Source: Tyto alba
Lineage: Eukaryota; Chordata; Aves; Strigiformes; Tytonidae
Assembly (NCBI RefSeq): GCF_018691265.1
Contig: NW_024881330.1
Span: forward strand, 21,294,386-21,358,385
DNA: 64,000 bases
Direction: 5' to 3'
Part shown: positions 48,786 through 61,700 of the stretch, piece after piece
How the letters are laid out: each line of letters starts with the position of its first letter
Numbering within the stretch: position 1 is the stretch's first letter
The notes under the pieces: model-generated
Told to the model about the DNA's origin: nothing
Databases searched by the model: none
What the model saw: the letters and a program-made list of their open reading frames with translations, nothing else
Program-made: the position numbers and the translations under genes

Positions 48786-49924
48786 TTCAATAGTAACTTT
48801 TATGCAAAGCTCCTACAATATCCAAACAACTTCTTACATGCATAAGTGAAAACATATGCATGTCTATAAACAGAGAGAAAATGAAAAGAGAAATATTAGA
48901 CAAATAAACATCTGTGAGTTCCCAGGGATTCAAGCAAGCCCTGAGTATCCAATATTTCCAGTTCTGTGAAGAGATAAATTTTGGAAATCATTGTTTACTC
49001 CATATGCTTAAAAAACAGAATCACAGCTTGCACCTAATCCAGCAAATCAATGCACAAGAAGTCAGTGAGTTTATATGCACAAATGAAAGAAAGAAATCAG
49101 CTTGTTACTCCCCAGGAACATATGCTTTCACTTACATGTTTTCTTGAATTGGCACTTAACTGTTTCTTAGGCATTGCAGATTAATGACACCCAGTACAAA
49201 ATATGGTCCATTAAACATTCTGACTTTTCAGGCATCTAGTGGAGAGCTACCCTGTGGTATTTCAGCATTTAAGGAATTTGCCCTTAAAGGTCATAATGTA
49301 CCAGCAAGTCCCTATGATAGTTTTCTCCCTATCAAGCTTTATATAAAGAAATGCAACATTTCTGATGAATTTTAGAATTTACACTGAGAACAGAAGTCGC
49401 TGAGAACATCTGTCTGCCTTCAGTAACTATCCACTACATAGTTGTATAGAGGACATAGGGAAAATTATGATAAGGTTAAGTTTTTAGAGATGACCATTTG
49501 ATTTTTATTTGAAGAAATCCTTGTTGAAAGTGCGGCTATTTCAGTTAAACAAAGATTGTAGGCATGCTCCATACAAAAATACTTTGAAATAACTGCTATG
49601 AAAAATTACACTGAAGGTGAGGGGTTTGTATTAACACAAAATAGTCTGGCCACAGTAATGTGTTAAATGACATTTCAGGGGGCGTATCCAGGTCAGTACT
49701 TTACTGAATTTGTAGATATTTTTTGACTGCTTATTAATCCAAGAAACTCTCACATAGGAAAACACTATGAAGAATGTAAAAAAAAAAAAATCAAATCAAA
49801 TATACACAATTAACTATATCAATCAAATAGGACTGAATTATGGTTTAAATTTTTTTTAGCAAACTTTTTAAAACTGTGTCTCACAGAAAAGGGACAGCAC
49901 TTAAAAACAAAAGCTGTGTATTTT

Positions 49925-49956
49925 AGAATCTGAAAATAGGAGAATCTGACAATAGG
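49925..49956. repeat. 16-bp tandem duplication
   Basis: AGAATCTGAAAATAGG (49925-49940) is followed directly by AGAATCTGACAATAGG (49941-49956), one mismatch. Confidence 0.9.
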
Positions 49957-50337
49957 AGAGCAAGGAGGAGTAAAAGCACAGGAATTAAGCAGTAACTTGT
50001 AATTTTTTCCCCACTCATGATAACAAAAGCTTTTATTAGCAACATAGGTAAAGAAATGTGATTACAAGAAACCATGCCAGATCCCCACACATTATCACTG
50101 AGCTATATTTATACCAGATAAGATTGTGACCCAGAGTTTTCAAGTACATGATTATATACAAACACTATAAAGTATTAACTTCATGTGCACATGTAATGTC
50201 TTGTAATAACACATTCTTCCTTGCATTGATAAAAAAAAAAAACAAAACAAAACAGTTTTTCAAATCCTAAGTATAACAGCCTGGTAAACTAATTCTCACA
50301 CAAGCAAAATACTATAATCACTCCAAACTTCAATAAC

Positions 50338-50398
50338 AAAAATATAGTTCGGTGTATTTGCAGTACTAAAAATAGAGTCCAGTGTATTCATAGGCACT
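50338..50398. repeat. 30-bp period duplication, two diverged copies
   Basis: AAAAATATAGTTCGGTGTAT (from 50338) and AAAAATAGAGTCCAGTGTAT (from 50368) are copies 30 bp apart with three differences over 20 bp; similarity fades toward the end of each unit. Confidence 0.75.
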
Positions 50399-52465
50399 TA
50401 AAGCTAAAAGACAACATGAATTTCTAGTGTCATTTTTCTGTTAAACACACTATATCATTTTACCCAGGCATTTGAAGTTCATGTTTCAGTTCAGTCTGAA
50501 GTTACCTTTCAGAAGACAGTCCTAAATACTCACATGCTGAAAAAGTTATCAAGTTTCTTTTAAGTACTTTTATCAATTTTTTTGTTTCTACCAAAACTAC
50601 ACTATTTTGAATTAGCACTTACATAGTTACTTTGTAGTAACCAGAGCTCTGCTTTTTTGGGTAGACTGAAGAACCTAGCAGATAATTTTACCTTCATAGC
50701 TACTTACAGCTGCAGATACACAAAGGATAATTTTCCAAGGTTCAAATCTGGGTAAGATCAACTCCAGTTTTCTCCAAAATGTTGGTAAGTACTTCATTGC
50801 AAGAGCAATTCTGATTATGAGTTTCTAACTCAAGCTGTATAACCACCATAGAAAGTCCTTGAAATGTTCTTTGCATGGAATTTTTATACTAAAGAAAATC
50901 TTTTTCTAACACTGTAAAAAAACAGATCTCTACGGTCTAAATCAGAACAACAACAACAAAATTTAGAAATGATGATTCTTTTAGATAGATCCCAGCATGG
51001 AAAATTTTAGCTCCAAAATGTAAAATTTTTCCAGGTTATAATATATGGAGACCTGGTGTTAGCATGAAAATTTGAGCATTCTTTCAATCAATGCAACTAA
51101 CCAGAATATCAAACAAACAAAACTATTAGAATTGAAAGTGGAGAAACTTATGAGAACAGACTGGGCTGAAGGGTAAAAGGAGGACAAAATTACAGCTAAG
51201 GTATACAACCTACAGCACATAGTAATTAAGTACTTGGGAGATGAGGAAAGCTCTGAAAATGTATGTTAGCAGATGGCTTAATTTTCATTAACTTGCTTTT
51301 TCAGTGTTTCATGAAGTATTGTGTTACATATTTTTCATAATCTAGTTTTCATGAATTAATGCATGTCTTCTGCAAATAGAGTAGAACAAAATGCATACAA
51401 TTTACATTAAGGAAAACTTTGGTTTGCATCTCAGAGTATTTTTTTAATTATTTTCGCTGATATTTTTTATTATTCACCAAGTCCATGCATTACACACCTG
51501 AAATATCACAACACTGATCTCTCCTGTTCCCCCATAATACTCTCCCTTCATACTGAAGCAATCTGCTTTTGAAACCAACAAACAATACAGTACTGTGGAC
51601 TTCAGAACCCATCACTGAAGTAAGTCTATCCAGGGCTCAGCTGAACGCTAAGGTCAGATGAAAATGGACATCCAAATCAATCCACTTGGTGCTGGAGACA
51701 CTGCAATGTTAAGAAGCCAAAAGGCGCATCAGCAAAAGAGCTGACAATAAAACACATCTCAAGCTTTTTTTCTCCTCTTTCTCCTTACTTAATGCTACTT
51801 CAGCAGCTAACATTTGTTTAGCACAAATGAGGTAATTTCCTTAAAGAATTTATTTTCTTTCCATTGTTTACTCTTTTTGTTCACTCACTGACTATTTTTC
51901 CACTCTCAATAAGACTACTTTTTAAAATTTATTTTAAAACTGATTACATTTTTCTTCAATTTACAGGTGTAGACATTTAATTGGATCCAGGACATTATTT
52001 TTTCCTTTCTTCCAAGTCAAATCAAATGCTTTTTCCTTTATATAAACCACTCACTTTGCTATTAACTTGTTGATTCCTTCCTAATCACATTGTTTTGTTT
52101 GTTTGTTTTTTTTTTTTCCTCATGCTTATTTCTTCACTTTGTTGCTCAATTACATTTTGTATTTAACTTAAAAGAGAAATAAGATTTTTGCATCAACACC
52201 AAAGAGTGGTATAGAAGTATCAGAAATGATAAATACTCCAAAATGAAGCAAAACCTGCTTCATTTGTTCATATGCTTTTCCTTCTGGCCAATAAGATCAG
52301 CAAGTGAATTCTGTCCTTTAAAAGAACATTACTGAATGAAAAAAAAAGACTCCTATGAGCAAGAATCTATAATATCATATAATACATTTAGTCATGAGTC
52401 AGTTAAATGTACTGGACTTTCAACTATTTCTCTATATTTGGTATTAAGTTACACTTTGGGCAGAA

Positions 52466-52700
52466 TTCATGTCTTCTAACCTTAGGTGTCTGAAAGTTAA
52501 GCTAGTCCAGACTACTTATGCAGACACCCCTATAGAAAGGGAACCGAGAAACCTCCACAGTGACCCACCCTATTCAAGGATGCCTGAGATACAACACCGC
52601 TCTTGGTGTTGGGGATAGTTGAAATGAATCATCCTCTGAAAGACACAGTTTAAACTAGAAACCTATCTTTAGCCACCTAACGTTAGGTGAAACAAACCTA
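52466..52700. mobile_element. Possible decayed non-autonomous DNA element with inverted arms
   Basis: Arms CTAACCTTAGGTGTCT (52476-52491) and AGCCACCTAACGTTAG (52671-52686) are inverted copies matching at 13 of 16 positions, about 180 bp apart. The left flank GGGCAGAATTCATG is a word I associate with ancient bird repeats. No target duplication or coding part is visible. It might be an old MITE, or chance pairing of short arms. Confidence 0.35.
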
Positions 52701-55700
52701 TGCCTTACATTGCAGTGCTGAATACACAAAATACTGCTTAGCTAAGAGAAAAAAAGTCTTATTCAAGTAACTCCAATACTGTAATATGAATAGAATTTTC
52801 ACCTTGACCTTACTATTTCTTACCAGCATTAACTGTTTCTGTTGCTCTTCAAAATCAAATTTTTTAATGTGGTTTTTAATCTCCTAGTGTTTATCCAATA
52901 GATGTAAGTGAACACGCTAAACAACTGCAATTCAAGGTGGTACAGCTGTTCAGGGGATCTGAAGACTGTAAAAGAGACATATTAGCAGAAACATGAGAGG
53001 AAGAACTCTAACATCTGTGACAACACTGACAAGTAGGAAGAGAGAGACCTGAATATTAACAAGTAATTTCACTTTAATCTTTTTAACAAATGAAAGACTT
53101 CCCAATTTGTACTTAATCAGCTTGTACCACAAGTAGTTGCGATATTTTAAAGCAGCACATGGGTTAGCAGTTCTTCTCAACCCTGCTGTTTTAATCCATG
53201 TTGTTCCTATCAGTATTAGGCTCTTATAGAAAGTCTGGTACAATATAACTATTGAACTTTTTTGACTAGGAATGTTATAGCAGCTGTTAGTCACTCTATA
53301 ATGTATTTTTGCAATCAGCTAAATCAACAAAGTATTTTTAACAATGAACAGTTCAGAACTGACAGATCTACTTTCTTGTTCACAACTGCTTATCACAGCA
53401 TAGATATCATATATGTTTGCCAGGTGCTTCCTATAGTTAGGATACCTTTACAGAAGCCTCTCACAAAAGATAAGGTCATAAAAGAGATGAAAAATGTGCA
53501 AGCTTCCCACACTCATGGTTTTATCATCAGACAAAATAGCTTTGGGTGAAGGACTGTACCAGCCACAAACAGCACATGGCAGCTTCTGTTAGAGTGAGAG
53601 AACATTAAAAGTTTGAAATTCAGTTTATGTTCATTCTTCTTGGCAGCATAAATGTAAACTTAAATTATTAATGTCCTAATACAGCTGTTCAGAGAGAAAC
53701 ATCACTTCTCAATTATAATAAATCAATTCAGAAATAAATTCTTACTAAACCCTTAGCATTCTGTCTTGCCAAAAGAGAAAAGATGCAACAGAGACTTGAG
53801 GAGTCACTCACTGTAAACTTTAATTTGGCAAGGAGCATAACTTTACATACGTTAACAGGCCAGTGCAACTGGTCATGAAGGCACAGGCCTTCTCAGTGAC
53901 ATGGGGGAAGGGGCCCTCTCCTTCTTTCTGCTGTAACCTACAGCGGCAGTAATTTCAGATCCAACCAAAGAGATATTCCGAGACAGAACATATGAACTAG
54001 ATGCCACAGCTTCAAGAACTACAAATTAGCATTCAAAAATTGTCCTTTGTTATTTGCTTTATCACAATGCCTACGACCAGTAACACAGCTTACACACAGT
54101 GATAATCTTGCTCTTGAATCCTAAGAAACACACTGTAAACTGAGAATCATTGCCAGGAACCTCTCTTCAGAAGCAATGCTCACGTAACTTTGACTCACAC
54201 CATATACAACTTAATATACAAATGCAGTGTACTTAATTAATTCAAAGCAACTTACTTTATAGTAGCACATACTATTCTTGAGAATACCAATGACATCTAA
54301 CAGGACTTAACTGTCCTTGTGGATTACCTCTTTTTAAAGGATTCTATGTATATATTTAACAGGCACAAGTCTCTAATTTTAATGGCAACGCAAGTTTTCA
54401 GTAGATATAAAACATTCTGGATATAAAATACATGTAAATAATGCCCCCAAAAATTAAATCTTTAAATAAGATGTTGGTATGGAAATAGAACTTCAAGAAT
54501 AAAGATATTAAATAAATTGGAAGGAATGTTTCCATACTTTGTCATATTTGTCATCTGGTGTGAGGACACGGTGCACAACTACAGTGGCGACAGTATCACG
54601 TAAATAGGTTTATTCTAACAAGCCTTGCAGAAACAGAAAGAGAGAGAGAGAGATCTGGTGCTATCACTACCTGACTCTGTTACCACTTCATCTGATGTGT
54701 ACCTGAAATGATTTCAGTGAAGCCCACCAGAGTCAACTGAGACACCCTACTCTACAAATACAGTAAATCTGAGCAAAATCTGGCTCTCAGATGATTGATT
54801 TGCTAATGTACCTGAAAGAAACCAGCACTTGTACATGTTAATCCACTGCATTTTATTTCAGATTATATTAATCACCTCAATACTTTGCTTATTTGCAAGC
54901 AATTATTGTTTTCTGTCATGTGGATTAACAATCATAATTTCTCCTAGGATAAATCTCATTTTATATAACTGTATGTTTCCAGTTGCCCTAAGCACTCTTA
55001 AAATTATTTACCCAGCAAATGTCAGAAACAATACACTGTCTCTTATCCTAACTTCTTGGAAAGGTCTATGAATATCCATGTGTCGGTAGGTACCTACATG
55101 TGTGCAAGCTGTTAAATCTCCAAAATAATAGTACAGAAACTATTTTGGTTCATATTAAAATCACCACTTTAAGAAAATGACATCTTGACACAATGACATA
55201 TCAGTACAGTGATCATGTTAAAAAACAGTGTCAATTATTTCTAACCATTTCAGCTATGGCACTTTTCTCCTGGGATAAGACACTGCTGTGCAGCAAGTTA
55301 ATCTAGACAAAGTCTGGCCTTCCTCTTTCTCTAAATGTTTTATATGTTCTCATTATCACACTGTTTGCTTTTGATGTCCTTTCAAGACAAGGATCATTCA
55401 CTCAAATGTATTTCCTGAAGCACAGTAAAAGTGTTCTCTAAATCGTATTCCAGAATTTCCTTCTATTAATGAGTTTTATATTTATCCTAATTTTTAGGGA
55501 GCAACTCTTGTGGCACAAGTACTGCAAATGAGTATCATTCAGATATACTGGCTGCCCAAAAGCTTCTATAGATTTAAAGGAAAAAAAGAAAAAAGCCTTG
55601 CATCTTTTCAATCTTTCCCCAGTAAAACTTCAAATACAAGAACTCTATTAGACATATTCAAGTACCAACCTGGGGTTCAAACTTACATAACTCTAGGCAC

Positions 55701-58700
55701 TTGATTAGAACGGCAGCAGAAGCACATTTTTAAAGATATTTAGATGCCCTGAACAAAGACTGTTGCTTAGTATAATTTTCAAAAAATATTTAAATGGAAG
55801 TCAACAATCCATGAGATTCTAAACTACCCTGCAGCAGAACAGATAGATGACTTCAGAGACACTCTAGCAAGTGTCTAAATTTGAAGATTCGTATTTCACC
55901 TTAATAACAATTCTCTTCCTTACCCACTGCAGAAATACTACATCTCTTATGAGAATTCTTCATCCAAAGAAAATCTATTTTTATAACATGCAGTTGAAGT
56001 CATTATCATACACACACCCATTTTCATGTGATTTCCACACACTGCTACGTAACGAGTAGCAATACACATTTGTTCTTACAAAGTGAAATTTTAATTTACC
56101 TTGTTGTAAACAGTTTGATGCTTTTACTTGAAATAATCAACACTCCAGGTGCTTCAATATCAAAAGCAGCCAATTTCCTATCACTAGAGGTATGTTTTCA
56201 CATACATGCTGTATTATACATGCTTTCAAAGACAGTCTAGACTGTTAAGAGTCAAAACCAAGGAAAAGACTTAGCAGTCATAAATAAATGCTTCTTTTTC
56301 TCTCATCCACAAGGATCTATCCAGCAATAATATTTGCCTTATTGATATTTATCTAATGGTGTCATATGATGTCATACATGTGGCATTTGCTTAATTTATC
56401 TTTTTCTGATCCTTTGAGAGTTAAATTACTGCCAATATCCCCACCACTGACTTACACAGTACACAGCCTGTCAGCAATTCTCCTTTTTGGACCTGGGTTG
56501 ACAAAAAATTTTCAGAACAATGTCTCAGAACTCTTCAAGAGTATTCAGAATTTTTGTGTCAAGAACACCAAATTAGACAATAAAAGGCAAAATGGACCTT
56601 CTTTATAAAAAAAAATTAGTAACATGTATAGTACACATGAACTAAGAACATGTGGTATAATTTGTTACTTGTGCATTTCATATTTTAAAGAAGATTATCC
56701 TTATTAATTTGCAAATCATATTCTGTCAAATTTAAACTCAAATCAAAATCAATCCCAGTTCAAGTTTTGCGACTTTCTAGAAAGGGGACATTACTCTACT
56801 TGTTGTAACCAAATAATCCCTTTCCTCATAGCTGTGATAGAATTCACAATTTCATTGTTCATAAGGAAACCAAAATGTGCTGACTGAAAAGGCTGGAGTT
56901 GCTTTGATAAACTGCTTAAAGTTGAGTAAGCTGTTTAAGTGTTTCTCTCACTCTATAATTCTCTACAGTTTAAATAATGTTTTCTATTTGTATCTACGTA
57001 TTTACTTCCTGAAACACAGCTTGATAGTTTCTTTTTGAGAAACACTTTTCTTCTTGATAACCCATTATTTAATTTCTTGATTAAAGGAAGAGTTTGCTTG
57101 TCTAACTTAGGTCAAAATTTTATCCCACTGCAGTTATGTTAATATCAATATGGGTTTCAGTTGGACTGAAAATATGGCCTGAGAGGTTTACATATGGGTT
57201 AGCAGTAAATAGAAAAGAGTATAGGATAGACAATCTAGTACTTGTTATTCTGAAAGTGTTTCTGTGCTCTCAAGTGAATGGTGAAAAAACTCACTCAAAC
57301 CTTTTCAGATATCTCCTTTCTCTTCTAGTAAGAAAACAGGTGGTCCTCTGAGCTCCCATAACCGGAAAAAATGAGAGGTAAAGCACAAGGTAAATGCTGA
57401 TGTTCAGAAGAAAAAGGTCTCCTTTCATCCTGCCAGGATCCAATCTAATTCTGACTTAGCATCCTTCAAAGGCTATTATCAGAGAAGCCTCTTCCCTTCT
57501 TTGTCTTTATTCAGCATTTGACAAAAAGTATGGAAGAAGCACAGAATTTAGTTGTTTCAGCTGAATGGGACACAGATAAATGTATGGGAACCCTTATTCT
57601 GGGGAACCAAGAATCCAACACAGGTTCACAAGCATGTACAAAAGTCAGTAAGAATTGTGGTTTTGGAAGGAGAAGCACTGTGAGTTCTTATGCAGATTCT
57701 TGTTATCATAGGAGACGAAAATACCATCCTCACACATACATGTCCTCTCCTGTCTCTGCTTACCAAACAGAATTAATGTGTCCTTCATTTACTTAGAAAG
57801 CCTACATAAAGAAAATGTAATGAATTTAAATAAATAAAAAATATAATTAAAGGAATATAAGCTCCAGGAGAACAGAAGTATTGCCAGGGAAAGATAATGT
57901 CAGATGCAGGGAAGGGGGGGTGTCTGGTGCCAAGCAAAGCCGAGGGCTGTGCAATCACCTCTATCAGTGCTCTATCAGTGTCTACACTCCAGCCAAATCC
58001 AGAGAAAACAAGGAGTCAAAGATTCAGGTCAATAAGCTTATAGGCGATTTGCACAAACAGCTCCTCCAGCAAGGTAAAAAACAAAGTCATATTGGCTTTT
58101 CTTTTCTATTCCTTCTCTTTGAACTCCCTGGTCCAAACACACCCTGGAAATGTCAGTGTTATATGCAAGAATTTAAAGAGCTGAGCTTCTTAATCCCGTT
58201 AGGAAATAAGAACAAAGTTGACTGTAAAGATCTCCTTATTGAGCTCAAAGTGATTATGGTATAGCTGCCTTATGCTGATCCTACTTCCACTTGCTATAGC
58301 AAAAGAGGTAGAAATTTGTCATGAAATCCATTACTGCAAAGGAAAGAAACATTACTGATTAAAAGGTTTTGGGGTAAAAAAAAATAAAAATAAAAAAGGA
58401 AAGAAAAAAAGGCATAAATCTACTTTTTGATCCAGAGACAGAAAATAGTAAGCATATTGTTAGTCATTACATGCCTAACATGAAAGAAGCAAAGAATATT
58501 TACACAGATGAACACAGGCATACACACACGAAGTCATACTCCAGAGGAAGAAGGGACACACAGAAGTCATTTTCAGGGTGTTAAGAGTTCGCCTGGTATT
58601 ATAGATGGTAGCATGATAGCTTTACACATGAAGTACGAAGGGAAAGATTAATGCACAGAAGAACTTAGCTTTGTATATGCTTTTTCTTATATGGAGAATC

Positions 58701-61700
58701 ACACTGCAGCCGTTTTCCTGAATCTCAAGCCTGGCCGCACAATCAGGTCACATGGTTTAACATAAAAAATTCCAGTCCTAAGCTGGTCTGGCAGGCTAGT
58801 GGCAAAATACTGTACATGAGCAGAAAACTTCGATCAGGTTCTGAGCTCATCCCCTCCTGCCCAAGCAGAATACAAGAATACAGCATCAGTATTGCATACA
58901 CTCACTATGCAGAAGCTCATATATTTCCTAAGTTCTCGCTGACTTAGAACTGTATATGAGTTTCAGACAGCACTGGATTCCCCTCATCCCCCTCTTGCCC
59001 CACAAATAAAGATAAGTAATGTATCTGGAACTTCAAACATGCATCAACACTCTGATTTGCTATGGGCATATATAGTAGTTTGTGCTATAGATCCTAAAAG
59101 CATTGCACCATGAAACAATCAATCTTCATCCCACATTATGTGTCCCCCATATCTTCCTATGTCAACAACTGAAGCACAGTTAACAGTGGGAAACAGAAGC
59201 CATTTGCTTTACAATCTACCACTGGCAGGGTTAGAGCCACTGCATCTTCTTCCACTGAGGGCTGGTGCCAATTCTGCCTTGTGATGGAGTAAACCATGAG
59301 AAGACTACAACATGAGGATCAAGCACAATAGCTGTGATACAATCAAAGAATAGGAGAATTCAACAAAGTTTTCCTGGTAAGCATGGCAGCAAGAAATGGG
59401 TATGATTTCTTTCTCTAATTATCAGATATGTACATTCCTCCATTTGCCTCTTTCTTCTGGAAACAGTCCCACATTTCTCTCTCAATTACAGTCCTTCCTC
59501 CATTTTCTTCTCTCTCCTCTTTCCTTCTCTGAACACAGCTACTTAACTATCTACTGATCTCAAGTGATCTCTCATTGCTCAAGGTAACTTTTCCTTTGAA
59601 AGTTAATCCCTCACTGAACACTTCTGCTAAGAAGGTCACGAGGAACTGTAATTTGTTTAGACAGTTCCCACCCTTACGAAGTAGACAGGGCTCCTATTCT
59701 TCTTGTAGTTTACATAGAGGTAGAGGTGTCACCTCCATAGGAGCATGGCAAGCATTACAAGTAGCAAATGAGAATGTTTTTTTTTTTATTTTTCCTGAGG
59801 GCATCTAGGTAAGATGACAGCAGACTAAAAATCCAATGATAAACTACTTCACAGCCCAAATTAACTTGATTTAGTACTTTGCTTTTCATCCCATCACCTC
59901 TAATTTCTTAGCTTTTGTATTGCTCTGCTGTTTGTGCCCCCTTCTTGTATCTGCCCTCCTGCTTTTATTAGACCCATCATGCCTCCAGCTAAACTCTTGT
60001 CCCTGTTAGCATTACCTCATTTTCTTATTCCTACCCAATAAAAAACAAAAATTAATCTGGATGTACTATCTCCTAGCTTCCAAAGTAGACTTTCAGCCGC
60101 CTAGTCTATCACTCTTCTTCACGGAAGACAGGCTACTTCCTCCTTATTCAGACTACCTAAATACTGGCACTTATCTAATAAATCTTCTAGATTTGAATTT
60201 AATCTGAAATAATCTTAATCTGATACAGACTCTGATTCCAGATCACCCACTATCTAGTCACATAAAAAAAAATTCTTCATCAACGTCGCTTCCAGGCTAA
60301 TACAGGCTTTGTGTGGATAGCATCATCAGGTTCCCTCTTTATCTGCAGTGCAGAAATCCGTAGTAACTAAGCATAAACAGCAATTTTCAAAGGCCACAAA
60401 CTGACAAAATGCAATGCTTTATCACCAAGGCTACCTCCTACCAAATTTTTTGTTTCCACTCCAAAGATTGAGACCAGTGCAGCTTTATAGTGGAAGAACA
60501 CTATGACTGTTCTGTTACTCTTGCTATTTCCAAAATATTCCCTTTCCCCCAACCTCAGTGTCAAAACTGCAATCAAATCAAACTTGTAAGTGCCATCTAT
60601 TCTGAGGCTCTTCTAAAATACTCATTCTTGAATGGGAAACTTCATCCCAAAGGTTAAATATTCACAGGTGCAAGCTTATACCAATCCCAGATAAATAGTA
60701 GATTGCTAATTTCCATTTTTGTTTTTAATTTACATGCTTAAACACTGTTGACTTCACATTTGAGTGTAAATGAAGACTACATAAGAATAATCATTCATAT
60801 GTAGCAAAGTTAATTGTGGTTTTGTGGTGTTGAAAAGTATGGGGGGAGTTGGAATTTTCCAGATTCTTTGTCGTAAAAGCCATTAATGAGCAAAAGGAGA
60901 AGAGAAAAATAATAGCCAAAAGTCATAATTTTGAAAACAGAGAAGTTGTAAAATGACATGTAGCTCAATCAATGTGATTAATTTGCTCCACACTTTGCAG
61001 ATGCTTTCGCCTTCGCCTTCTAATTCTGGCAACTATTCTGCTGAATCAATCTCACAAACCCAAATTAATAAGGTGGGAATGACAAGTATGGCTTTATAAA
61101 GGTTAGCTGTTTGCAATTTAGACAGTAAGAGACCGCTCTCTGCTTATAATATGATCAGGCATAGTTTGACAGGAAAATCTCTTCAGTCAAAATGCCAAAG
61201 TTATCAAGTTGTGAATCTCTACGTCCTCTACTTTCATTCAGCTGAATGAATTGTAAGTTCAGTAAATTTTTGCCTTCAGTGCCTAGGTTTGGATAGTTAA
61301 AAGCTTCTGGTTTGCGGTGATGCTTGGATTTACATAGCTGGGGAAGTACAAAAAACACAGCATGGGTGAAGCCTCACAATCACCTCCTCCCCAACATGTG
61401 CCATTTGTTGCCCATGTCTCTTCCTTCCTTCAGGAAGCCCCACCACTCATTTGCCCTCTTGTTCTGGGTCAGCTAGGAAGAAACCCCAGGGGGAGGGTGG
61501 GGGGAATGGAATGGAGAGACAGGACAGGTGCTTATTTTTATCCAATAAAACCTGCATACTTTCTAGAACCTTTAATGGTTCATGCTAACAAGAGGAGAAT
61601 ACAGAGACAGCATAAAGGATTCCCATGACAGTTCTGATATTTTCTGGGAAAAGGAAACCTGACGCAAGAGAAAGCACAGATCTACACTTATTTTTCCCTC

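Larger units (their letters stand above)
48786..52465. other. Intronic sequence 5' of the ZFPM2 exon
   Basis: Nothing recognised beyond the two short tandem duplications listed and simple A/T runs at 49780-49790 and 52108-52119. Small open frames lack similarity. Confidence 0.5.

Noticed and set aside
57881..58264. 127-codon plus-strand open frame in the upstream intron
   Set aside because: No recognisable domain, no splice or promoter context, and of a length expected occasionally by chance in 64 kb read in six frames.
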